Source: Bacillota bacterium (GTDB lineage: Bacteria > Bacillota > Clostridia > Acetivibrionales > DTU013). Taken from it: a stretch of 29,014 nucleotides of DNA. Within the stretch, counting starts at the first letter, position 1; the number at the start of each line of letters is the position of its first letter. The notes below the pieces were generated by a model. The model searched no databases and was not told the origin of the DNA. It saw only the letters and a program-made list of their open reading frames with translations. Of this stretch, positions 23,001 to 29,014 are shown piece after piece. A program made the position numbers and the translations under genes. The stretch spans positions 1-29,014 of the forward strand of contig JAEYON010000130.1 of assembly GCA_023411645.1 (NCBI GenBank). The letters run 5' to 3'.

Positions 23001-23429
23001 TTAAAATGGCAACTCATCCTCGTCATCAGTAGGGAAATAACCCTCGGCCTGCGACTCTCCGGAAAATGATGCCGGGCCTGAAGGTCTGAATGAGGCTCCG
23101 CCCTCGTTCTTTCGGCCATCTGCAAAATAGGCTTCTTCAGCAATAACTTCGGTAACATAATGTTTCTTTCCCTCGTTATCATCCCAGCTCCTGTTTTGCA
23201 AGCTTCCTGCAACGAGAACTCTCATACCTTTAGTAAAGTACTTGCTGCAAAACTCAGCCTGATTTCTCCATGCAACAACATTGAAAAAGTCTGACTGCCT
23301 TTCCTCTCCCTGCTTGACAAATCTCCTGTCCACAGCCAGAGAAAAAGTGCATCTTGCTATGTTGCTCGCAGAAGTATACCTCATTTCCGGGTCCTTTGTG
23401 AGCCTGCCCATCAAAATAACCTTATTCAT
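23001..23429 (-). CDS. ssb: Single-stranded DNA-binding protein
   Basis: A 142-residue SSB. The OB fold covers about residues 1-105 (MNKVILMGRLTKDPEMRYT, FFNVVAWRNQAEFCSKYF, GMRVLVAGSLQNRSW), followed by a flexible Gly/Ser/Pro linker and the acidic tip DEDELPF that recruits repair and replication proteins. Length is slightly short but complete. It lies 9 nt after rpsF, in the order universal for Firmicutes, where SSB is co-expressed with S6 and S18. Confidence 0.97.
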   Translation of the reverse strand: MNKVILMGRLTKDPEMRYTSASNIARCTFSLAVDRRFVKQGEERQSDFFNVVAWRNQAEFCSKYFTKGMRVLVAGSLQNRSWDDNEGKKHYVTEVIAEEAYFADGRKNEGGASFRPSGPASFSGESQAEGYFPTDDEDELPF

Positions 23430-23438
23430 ACAATCACC

Positions 23439-23726
23439 TTATTTTTCTTTTTTGATAATCATATATTTGATTATACCGTCTGTGATCTTGTAAATTCTTT
23501 CTAGCTCACGCGGGAATTCAGAATCTGCGCTGAAATTGGCAAGAACATAATAACCTTCACTCTTGTCAGCAATCAGGTAAGCAAGCTTCCTCTTCCCCCA
23601 TTCATCAATACTCTCCAACTGAGCGGATGTTTCAAGCAGATTCTTAAATTTTTCCACAAGAGCCTGTATGTTTTCTTCGCCAATGTCGGGATTGATGATG
23701 AATATGGATTCATAATTGTTCATCAT
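23439..23726 (-). CDS. rpsF: Small-subunit ribosomal protein S6
   Basis: A 95-residue protein with the S6 fold: MMNNYESIFIINPDI, the helix ENIQALVEKFKNLL, and KRKLAYLIADKSEGYYVLANF (seen as KLAYLIADKSEGYYVLANF), then LERIYKITDGIIKYMII. Start ATG at 23726 has AAGGAGGTG 9 nt upstream; an ATG directly after it is also possible. The open frame extends 33 codons further, but that region is the mRNA leader. First gene of the rpsF-ssb-rpsR operon. Confidence 0.97.
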   Translation of the reverse strand: MMNNYESIFIINPDIGEENIQALVEKFKNLLETSAQLESIDEWGKRKLAYLIADKSEGYYVLANFSADSEFPRELERIYKITDGIIKYMIIKKEK

Positions 23727-23741
23727 TCGACTAATCACCTC

Positions 23742-23792
23742 CTTCTGGACTGAACGGCCCTGTAACAAAAGTACAGAGCAAGGATTCCGAAG
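23742..23792 (-). promoter_or_regulatory. Candidate S6:S18 autoregulatory leader in rpsF mRNA
   Basis: On the minus strand CTGTA and TACAG (23776-23760) form a hairpin, followed by GGGCCG with the CCG (23757-23755) on its 3' side; CTTCGGA and TCCAGAAG could close an outer stem. Known rpsF leaders that bind the S6:S18 complex have a CCG in a bulge 3' of such a hairpin, and this sits between promoter and ribosome binding site. Identification is by eye and partly inferred. Confidence 0.5.
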
Positions 23793-23796
23793 TGTT

Positions 23797-23825
23797 ATTT
23801 TATCATACCATTTATGATTGTGCAA
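23797..23825 (-). promoter_or_regulatory. Sigma-A promoter of rpsF-ssb-rpsR
   Basis: TTGCAC (23825-23820), exactly 17 nt, TAAAAT (23802-23797) on the minus strand, about 70 nt upstream of the rpsF start. A shifted TATGAT also overlaps the -10. Confidence 0.75.
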
Positions 23826-23873
23826 GCTTCTGCAAAGAAATTCCCGCGGCGGGGTAAAAGGTTATATTATAAG

Positions 23874-23937
23874 GATATTGTGCAATAAAAGGAAACAACA
23901 GCGGAATGAAGCTCTTTTCCCGATATTGCACAGTATC
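23874..23937. repeat. Long imperfect inverted repeat upstream of the rpsF promoter
   Basis: Arms GATATTGTGCAATA and TATTGCACAGTATC pair along 14 positions with one wobble; inside them GGAAA and TTTCC pair again, leaving a loop of about 17 nt. No T-run is present on either side, so it is not an ordinary terminator. The word TTGCACA recurs in the rpsF -35. It may be an operator or a 3' structure of the neighbouring small gene. Confidence 0.6.
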
Positions 23938-23971
23938 TATAATGGTCTGATAAGTAACTCTCTTCAGCAAC

Positions 23972-24181
23972 TCAGACCAATTGGCTGATAACCAGCAATA
24001 AAAATGCTACTGCAGCTATTAAAATAATATTAATAATTGTGTTGACAGACAGCTTGAAGCGGGAAAGCCTTCCTCCGGCAGTCCGGCGTTTGTCCGAATG
24101 CCTTGTCAGTCGGTGCTCTTTAATATATTGATTGATGATTCCTTCCGCTTCCCTTAGAATGAAATCATTTCTTTTATTCAA
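23972..24181 (-). CDS. Unrecognised small tail-anchored protein (69 residues)
   Basis: I do not recognise this protein. It has a charged N-terminal helix (FILREAEGIINQYIKEHRL), a very basic middle (RHSDKRRTAGGRLSRFKL) and one C-terminal membrane segment (about residues 47-67) ending SQLV, so it would be anchored with the N-terminus in the cytosol. Start is a TTG at 24181 with GGAGGG about 10 nt upstream; no in-frame ATG is available. A TATAAT at 24253-24248 could be its -10. It lies 134 nt after spoIIE and is separate from the rpsF operon. Codon use looks like its neighbours. Confidence 0.65.
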   Translation of the reverse strand: MNKRNDFILREAEGIINQYIKEHRLTRHSDKRRTAGGRLSRFKLSVNTIINIILIAAVAFLLLVISQLV

Positions 24182-24315
24182 TTTGTTAATGCCCTCCTTT
24201 TGTATATCCGGCTACCATAATGTCCTTTGGCAAACTACCTTTCTTATATTATAGTTTGTGAAGGATAACCGGTTTTATACAAAATTTCCTGTTCAATTGC
24301 CTTTTCATCCCACTA

Positions 24316-26727
24316 TTACCGAGGTTTTTTCCACACCTTTGCCACAAGCACAGTCAGATCATCACAAGGCTTGCCGTCACAGCAGCACTGGGTCCTGTTA
24401 AGAATAGAATCTGCTACATGCTGTGGATTCAGGCTTTCGATCTTCTGTATATATTTCATCAACTCCCTGTCACCGGATTCTTCCCCGGTCATAGAGTCAA
24501 TGACACCGTCTGTCACCATAATAATCATATCTCCGGCTTCTACCTTCCTGCGCGCAAGCTCTGCATCAACACCCGGCAGGATTCCTGCTGGCAGCGAAGC
24601 TGATCTGATGATATCCACTTTGGATTCCCGCTTGATATATGTCGGTGCCGCACCTATTTTGACAAACTCTACCTCACCACTAAATAGATCTACACTGGAC
24701 ATGTCAATAGTACAGGTGTTTTCTTTGTCGGATCTGAGCACAAGAACTGAATTGATCAGGCTTATGGCCATATCCTTGTCGAAGCCTGATTCTATAAAAC
24801 TTTCCAGCATATTCACCGTTGCCTTGCTTTGCACGGCCGCACTGTGACCTGATCCCATGCCGTCACTGAGTGCAAGAGTGTACTTTCCGAATCCGCTGTT
24901 CACAAAGGAAAAGCTGTCTCCCGACACTTCGCTTCCAAATTTGGGCGCCCGCGCAATTGCCGTAGTAAGCTTCAGATCCTCTGCCTCCAGCAATTTGAGA
25001 AAACAATTGCCGTCACGGTTTCTTTGACAGCCTTCATTCTCACGTATCATTTTTCTGCCAACAGCATCCGATACTGTTTTTTCAATCACACTGATACAGT
25101 TTCTGGCTCCACCACACGCGATATGCAGAATGTTGATCTCGTATTTTCCCCATGTATTCTTATATGCAATAACCTCTCTTGTCCTGATGTTCTCTTTCAA
25201 CAGCGACGCTGTAATGGCATCTTCCAATGGTCCAAGAAAACTTACCTCTGTACTGATCTCTCCGGCAAGACCAGTGATGACTCTGGACAAGCCCTCAAAC
25301 TGACGGCTGATTATCTTACGGCTGTCGCCCAGCTTACTCTTCCATACCATATCGATTTTAAAAAGCTCATACATGTTGTTTACTGAATTAACAAATTCAT
25401 TGATCCGCGGGCACATGTTAATAAAATACTCCGGTATGTCACTCTCTTCCACCCTGCCCTTAGTCTCAAGCTTCTCCACAATATGGAACATAACCTGATA
25501 AGTATCGTAGAAATTACGCTCCCAGCAGTGCATACACAGACTGCAGCTACTGCATATTCTGTCAGCCACCCTGTCAAAGAGTATATTGATATCCCGGCTT
25601 TCAGACGACACCTTCGTCTCTGCTATCTCTTCGAAAGTTTTCGATAAATCAAGAAAAGCCTTCGAAAATTTTGCAAGTCTTTCCACCGTGAGCTCTCTAA
25701 TTCTGCTGGAGTATCCCCTTTTACCCTCCAGAATTGCCGGATCCCTCGTAAAGGGGCCTGTTAGCATACTAATGAGACGTTCCGGCAGGAGCATAAACGG
25801 GATTGCAGCGACCACAATTTCCTTAAGCAGGAGCATTGATTCGATAGTTCCGTTGAAATATACCGCAAGAATCATATTCCCCAAAACAAATCCAAGTGCC
25901 GTGCCAACTCTCCCTATATTTCCCAGTATGCCTGCCAGCATCCCACATAAGGCATAAGTACCGGCTACTGAAGGTGTAAAACCGGCAGCAACACTTATGA
26001 TAAGGCCAATAACCGCACCTGAAGCAGCCCCGACACCTGCACCGGATTTATAGCTGAAAAACAAAAGCAGCAACACACATAGGATATTTCTCAATGAAAA
26101 ACCCAATACATTAAACATTCCCATTCCGGATAGCACGAGAGCTGCCGTAATCGCAATACTTATTGCCTCTTCTCCATCAAGAAGTGCCTTCTTAACAGCA
26201 CCAGTCATAACAGGTGCGGCAAAACAAAAAATAAAGTATAGTACAAATGCAATGAACGAACTAAATATGGACTTGAGAACATCATAGAGCAGAAAGCCCT
26301 TTAGACCTGCAATCATCATCTGAGGTATCAATATTGAAACGAACAGCACTATTGCTGCCTTTATGTTGATCCTGGCGCCTTTATTCTTCAGAGGTACTCT
26401 CAACACACTGAACAGGAGCATTCCCGCTGCATTAATATAGACCTGTTCCACAGAACCACTTACAGAAGCACCCGCCAGCACCGCTGCTGCAACCAGGATT
26501 TTCACTGCCGCCGCCCCGTCCAAAACGGCAAAAAACGCTGTGCCCAGCGGTAGTAGTCCGTTTGAAATGCTGCTGTTTCCCAGCAAGAATGCTGAAACCA
26601 GAATCAGATAATTATTTTTGTGCATTACGGCCGTTTTGATCAGCTCTGTAAGAGATCCCGCCCTGCTGGTTCTTCCGGTTTTACCGGTCTTATTTGTCCT
26701 TCCAATCGGTACTGTAATTGTCTTCAT
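24316..26727 (-). CDS. spoIIE: Stage II sporulation protein E, PP2C phosphatase
   Basis: Dephosphorylates SpoIIAA to activate sigma-F in the forespore and helps asymmetric division. The 803-residue protein has about ten N-terminal membrane segments (residues 35-320), a central regulatory region with a C-x2-C-x2-C-x2-C cluster (392-401), and a C-terminal PP2C domain (about 590-800). Metal-binding Asp residues are in DGMGSG (D622) and TDGVIDS (D740), with GDSFSF upstream. Length is close to the Bacillus protein (about 827). GGGAGG lies about 9 nt before the ATG, inside a very short leader. Preceded by a Spo0A-type promoter and the rsgI gene. Confidence 0.96.
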   Translation of the reverse strand: MKTITVPIGRTNKTGKTGRTSRAGSLTELIKTAVMHKNNYLILVSAFLLGNSSISNGLLPLGTAFFAVLDGAAAVKILVAAAVLAGASVSGSVEQVYINAAGMLLFSVLRVPLKNKGARINIKAAIVLFVSILIPQMMIAGLKGFLLYDVLKSIFSSFIAFVLYFIFCFAAPVMTGAVKKALLDGEEAISIAITAALVLSGMGMFNVLGFSLRNILCVLLLLFFSYKSGAGVGAASGAVIGLIISVAAGFTPSVAGTYALCGMLAGILGNIGRVGTALGFVLGNMILAVYFNGTIESMLLLKEIVVAAIPFMLLPERLISMLTGPFTRDPAILEGKRGYSSRIRELTVERLAKFSKAFLDLSKTFEEIAETKVSSESRDINILFDRVADRICSSCSLCMHCWERNFYDTYQVMFHIVEKLETKGRVEESDIPEYFINMCPRINEFVNSVNNMYELFKIDMVWKSKLGDSRKIISRQFEGLSRVITGLAGEISTEVSFLGPLEDAITASLLKENIRTREVIAYKNTWGKYEINILHIACGGARNCISVIEKTVSDAVGRKMIRENEGCQRNRDGNCFLKLLEAEDLKLTTAIARAPKFGSEVSGDSFSFVNSGFGKYTLALSDGMGSGHSAAVQSKATVNMLESFIESGFDKDMAISLINSVLVLRSDKENTCTIDMSSVDLFSGEVEFVKIGAAPTYIKRESKVDIIRSASLPAGILPGVDAELARRKVEAGDMIIMVTDGVIDSMTGEESGDRELMKYIQKIESLNPQHVADSILNRTQCCCDGKPCDDLTVLVAKVWKKPR

Positions 26728-26752
26728 CCTTTGTATCCTCCCGCTAGTACCG

Positions 26753-26786
26753 ATTATAGCGGGAAAGGAATGTAAATTTTGTCAAA
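26753..26786 (-). promoter_or_regulatory. spoIIE promoter with 21-bp spacer and Spo0A box
   Basis: TTGACA (26785-26780) and TATAAT (26758-26753) on the minus strand both match consensus perfectly but are 21 bp apart rather than 17. The -35 is overlapped on the plus strand by TTTGTCAAA (26778-26786), close to the Spo0A box. In Bacillus the spoIIE and spoIIG promoters share this wide spacing and need phosphorylated Spo0A. Initiation near 26746 leaves a leader of about 19 nt. Confidence 0.8.
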
Positions 26787-26847
26787 TCAGAAGATGTCCC
26801 GGTAATAATTTTCTGACAGTGATTTGCAAAATGCTGCACCAATCTGA

Positions 26848-28290
26848 CTACTTATTGTTTCTTTGCTGGTTGTTTTGACCACTGTATTTTTTATCCTGAT
26901 CCTTTTTTCCATTATTCATTTGATTAAGAAGCTCATCCATCAACCGTTCTCGTTCCTTCTTTAGATCCTCTCCTGTTTTTTTCCCAGTATTCCACTTGCT
27001 TTCCTGATTCCTTGCAACTTTCTCTCTATCGTTGTTGTCCTGCCCCCAGGCTTCGAATTGATCATTTTTTCTGTCCTGTTCCCTGGAATTGTTCTGTTTC
27101 TTTGAGGCTTTGGACTGGGACTGATTGTTTTCCTTCGCTGCTTTTTCAACAGCATCATCCTTTTTCTTTTTATCCTCTTCCTTTTTCCTTTCGGCCTCTT
27201 CCTTCCTCTTTCTGGCCTCATCTGCTTTTGCTTTCTCCTCTTCTTTCCTCTTTGCTGCCTCTTCTGCTTTTCTCTCTGCCTCTTCTGCTTTCTTTTCGTT
27301 CTGTTGACCGGTTTTTTCTTCTGTTGAATTCATTTTCGTTTCATTCCGGTCTTCTGTATTCTGCTTTTCTGATTTCTCCCTTTGTTCCTCTGCCTGCTTC
27401 TCTTTATCCACCTTTTTATTGGTTGCCATTTCAAGCAAATCCTTTATAGTTGCTTTTTTAAGCTCATCCATCTCAGAACCCGATTTGCCTTCCATCGCAC
27501 CCTCGATCAGCATCAGCTTACCTGGTGTAACACCAAACCTTCTGGCATCATTACGCTGCTCAACGCTGGTTTTAGCCACAAGTATTTCAGATTTGACCTG
27601 ATCCCTGTCCAACTCCACTGATACCGCATCAGTCAGTTTCTTTTCCAGGTCAACGGACTTCTTTGCATTATTGCTGGAAACTGTGACCAGAACCGCATTT
27701 GCAATTTGAGAAGCTTTTGGCTCGACTGCCGCAGAACTGTCAGAGGTTGTCTCAGGCTTGTCCTCAACCGCATTCAGCTCATTCAGCTCATCCGGCTCAT
27801 TCAGCTCTTCCGGCTCATCCGGCATAGATCGTGCCGGAACATAGTCCGCAGGGACAGAGGAGCTATTCAGATAGCCCTGCTGTACAGCAGTATTTAGCAA
27901 CCGGGCGACTCCCGTATTAACCTTTTCATTTTTCAGGTCGTTTTGGCTCAGCAGTTCTTCACCTTCTATGTTTAGAGCCTCCGCCCCGATAATCCTGTCA
28001 TACATATTCACAGTCAGTTCAATACTGGGATTAATATCCACATGAATGTAGCTATAAGGCAGTGTATAACTATAGGCACCTAATCCGACTCCAAGCGCCA
28101 AAAGCCCTGTCGCAGCCAGAGATGTGATCTTAATAACGCTTCTTGCAATTTTGCCATTTTCCGCAAGACTGCTAATGTCGATTTCTTTCCCGATTGCCAT
28201 ATCATGGGATGCCTTCACTCTTTTGAACGATCCTGTCTGTGTCAGTACTACAGCGTATTTCCCGTTTATTTCTGCTACAATTCCTTTCAT
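26848..28290 (-). CDS. rsgI: Anti-sigma-I factor RsgI
   Basis: A membrane protein that holds SigI inactive. The N-terminal cytosolic domain (MKGIVAEINGKYAVVLTQTG, about 1-50) matches RsgI_N; one membrane segment spans about 55-75; the extracellular part begins YIHVDINPSIELTVN (N87-P88), the conserved stretch where RsgI proteins undergo autocleavage. Residues 155-175 are an acidic ELNEP-type repeat. From about 290 to 480 the protein is a Lys/Glu/Gln/Asn-rich, probably disordered or single-helix tail (e.g. ERKAEEAAKRKEEEKAKADE), with no carbohydrate-binding module such as those on some Acetivibrio RsgI paralogues. In Bacillus the equivalent disordered tail senses cell-wall state. It follows sigI by 16 nt. 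Confidence 0.92.
   Translation of the reverse strand: MKGIVAEINGKYAVVLTQTGSFKRVKASHDMAIGKEIDISSLAENGKIARSVIKITSLAATGLLALGVGLGAYSYTLPYSYIHVDINPSIELTVNMYDRIIGAEALNIEGEELLSQNDLKNEKVNTGVARLLNTAVQQGYLNSSSVPADYVPARSMPDEPEELNEPDELNELNAVEDKPETTSDSSAAVEPKASQIANAVLVTVSSNNAKKSVDLEKKLTDAVSVELDRDQVKSEILVAKTSVEQRNDARRFGVTPGKLMLIEGAMEGKSGSEMDELKKATIKDLLEMATNKKVDKEKQAEEQREKSEKQNTEDRNETKMNSTEEKTGQQNEKKAEEAERKAEEAAKRKEEEKAKADEARKRKEEAERKKEEDKKKKDDAVEKAAKENNQSQSKASKKQNNSREQDRKNDQFEAWGQDNNDREKVARNQESKWNTGKKTGEDLKKERERLMDELLNQMNNGKKDQDKKYSGQNNQQRNNK
27769..27826 (-). repeat. In-frame short repeat in rsgI
   Basis: Imperfect units related to GAGCTGAATGAGCC / GATGAGC follow one another without breaking the frame, encoding P-D-E-P-E-E-L-N-E-P-D-E-L-N-E-L. 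Such repeats can change unit number by replication slippage. Confidence 0.6.
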
Positions 28291-28306
28291 TGCTCCGGCC
28301 TCCCTT

Positions 28307-29005
28307 CTACAGCTTTATGTAATCTCTTATATACTCGTAATCTCCTGTTACTATAACAACTATTGCTATAATATACTTTCGAAAGCGTTCAATTAATTTT
28401 CGGGGTAACCCGGATAGTTTTTCCAACTCAATGATCGGAAGATACTTTTTAACCAGCACCTGCTGCAGCAGATCCGGCTTTGATAATATGATTGAAGCGA
28501 GCATATCGCATTCCTCTCGCTTTTTTTGATGCTTTGGCGATACACGGGACAGATCCGTATAGGTAATATTCCAGGCCGCCAGCTCTTTCCCTAGCTCTAC
28601 GAGTTCCAGCCTTCTATGCTCAGCCAGTTCCTTATCCGAATAATTTTGGACCGCTTCCTTATAACTCAGATCAAATTCCTCATTTCGATCCTCTACATAA
28701 ACATTCAGAGACATCACATTCTTATGACGCATTTCTGTACGGTAGTAATCGATCAATCTTCGTTTAATGACATTTCTGGAGAAAGAAAAGAAATTACCCT
28801 TGTTCTGCTCAAAAGAACGAATTGCTTCAACAAATGCGATCATTGCAATACTGAGTTCATCATCAGACCCGTATGCCATGTATCTTCCGGACACTTTCTG
28901 AGCGCAGGCGGCTATAAAAGGCTTGTATTCCTCAACAAACCTGTTTGTTTCTTCAACATTATCCCTGATCGCTTCAATCCTTTCATTGACAGCCGTTAAC
29001 TGCAT
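28307..29005 (-). CDS. sigI: RNA polymerase sigma factor SigI
   Basis: A 232-residue sigma-70-family protein of the SigI group (heat shock and cell-wall stress in Bacillus; polysaccharide response in cellulolytic Clostridia). DDELSIAMIAFVEAIRSFEQ and NFFSFSRNVIKRRLIDYYR form region 2, binding core polymerase and the -10; the C-terminal LSGLPRKLIERFRKYIIAIVV is the DNA-binding end. The start has GGAGG 4 nt upstream, and only 9 nt of upstream sequence remain, so the gene is complete but its promoter is outside. Coupled to rsgI; such pairs are typically self-regulated. Confidence 0.92.
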   Translation of the reverse strand: MQLTAVNERIEAIRDNVEETNRFVEEYKPFIAACAQKVSGRYMAYGSDDELSIAMIAFVEAIRSFEQNKGNFFSFSRNVIKRRLIDYYRTEMRHKNVMSLNVYVEDRNEEFDLSYKEAVQNYSDKELAEHRRLELVELGKELAAWNITYTDLSRVSPKHQKKREECDMLASIILSKPDLLQQVLVKKYLPIIELEKLSGLPRKLIERFRKYIIAIVVIVTGDYEYIRDYIKL

Positions 29006-29014
29006 TCGTCCTCC

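Noticed and set aside
24182..24315. tRNA genes beside spoIIE, as in Bacillus
   Set aside because: No cloverleaf, no GTTCGA-type T-loop and no CCA end are visible in this gap.
24371..24847. Plus-strand 158-codon frame opposite spoIIE
   Set aside because: Antisense to the well-conserved PP2C domain with no start signal.
27012..27449. Plus-strand frame rich in Leu, Phe, Ser and Pro opposite rsgI
   Set aside because: It is the complement of the Lys/Glu-rich RsgI tail; the hydrophobic composition is a by-product of that.
1..29014. CRISPR array, prophage, transposon or defence island
   Set aside because: No regularly spaced repeats, transposase, integrase or nuclease modules are present; the content is core genome.

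Overview
This window comes from the chromosome of a spore-forming, flagellated, Gram-positive bacterium, most likely a Clostridia member of the Ruminiclostridium/Acetivibrio type. That call rests on gene content: SpoIIE, a SigI/RsgI pair, the Bacillus-like late flagellar cluster with FlgM, FlgN, two FlgK proteins, FlgL, a YviE-like protein and FliW, S-box control of metK, and a clostridial MazG-like gene beside a GdpP phosphodiesterase. The species assignment is inference. Nearly every gene lies on the minus strand; the two exceptions are an HD-GYP gene (10274-11329) and a 29-codon ORF (22397-22486). I see no mobile element, CRISPR array, rRNA or tRNA.

Reading along the minus strand from the right edge: sigI-rsgI (29005-26848) encode an envelope-stress sigma factor and its membrane anti-sigma, the latter with a long charged extracellular tail. 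Next is spoIIE (26727-24316), whose apparent promoter has perfect -35 and -10 hexamers 21 bp apart with a Spo0A-box-like sequence over the -35, the arrangement known for Spo0A-activated promoters. After a small tail-anchored protein comes rpsF-ssb-rpsR (23726-22658), with a sigma-A-type promoter, a candidate S6:S18 autoregulatory leader and a bidirectional terminator. The 22029-22657 stretch holds the plus-strand mini-ORF, its hairpin, a possible 27-codon minus ORF and the pheA promoter and leader.

From pheA leftwards come a MazG-like gene, a gdpP-type c-di-AMP phosphodiesterase, rplI, dnaB, tilS, hpt and ftsH, a housekeeping run with overlaps between dnaB/tilS and tilS/hpt. Then metK sits behind a complete SAM-I riboswitch with an intrinsic terminator. 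A divergent pair follows: the HD-GYP gene on plus and an unrecognised membrane-anchored half-glycosyltransferase-like gene on minus.

The left third holds recD2, a comF-like gene, a yvyF-like gene, and flgM-flgN-flgK-flgK-flgL-yviE, with the first codons of fliW at the edge. A close match to a sigma-D (sigma-28) promoter lies just upstream of flgM. This would place the anti-sigma factor FlgM, its export chaperone FlgN and the hook-filament junction proteins under the sigma factor that FlgM inhibits.

Most of the window is ordinary core genome. The parts most worth a second look are the spoIIE promoter architecture, the duplicated insert domain in the first FlgK, the RsgI disordered tail and its in-frame repeat, the unannotatable small ORFs around 22.2-22.5 kb, and the truncated glycosyltransferase-like protein.
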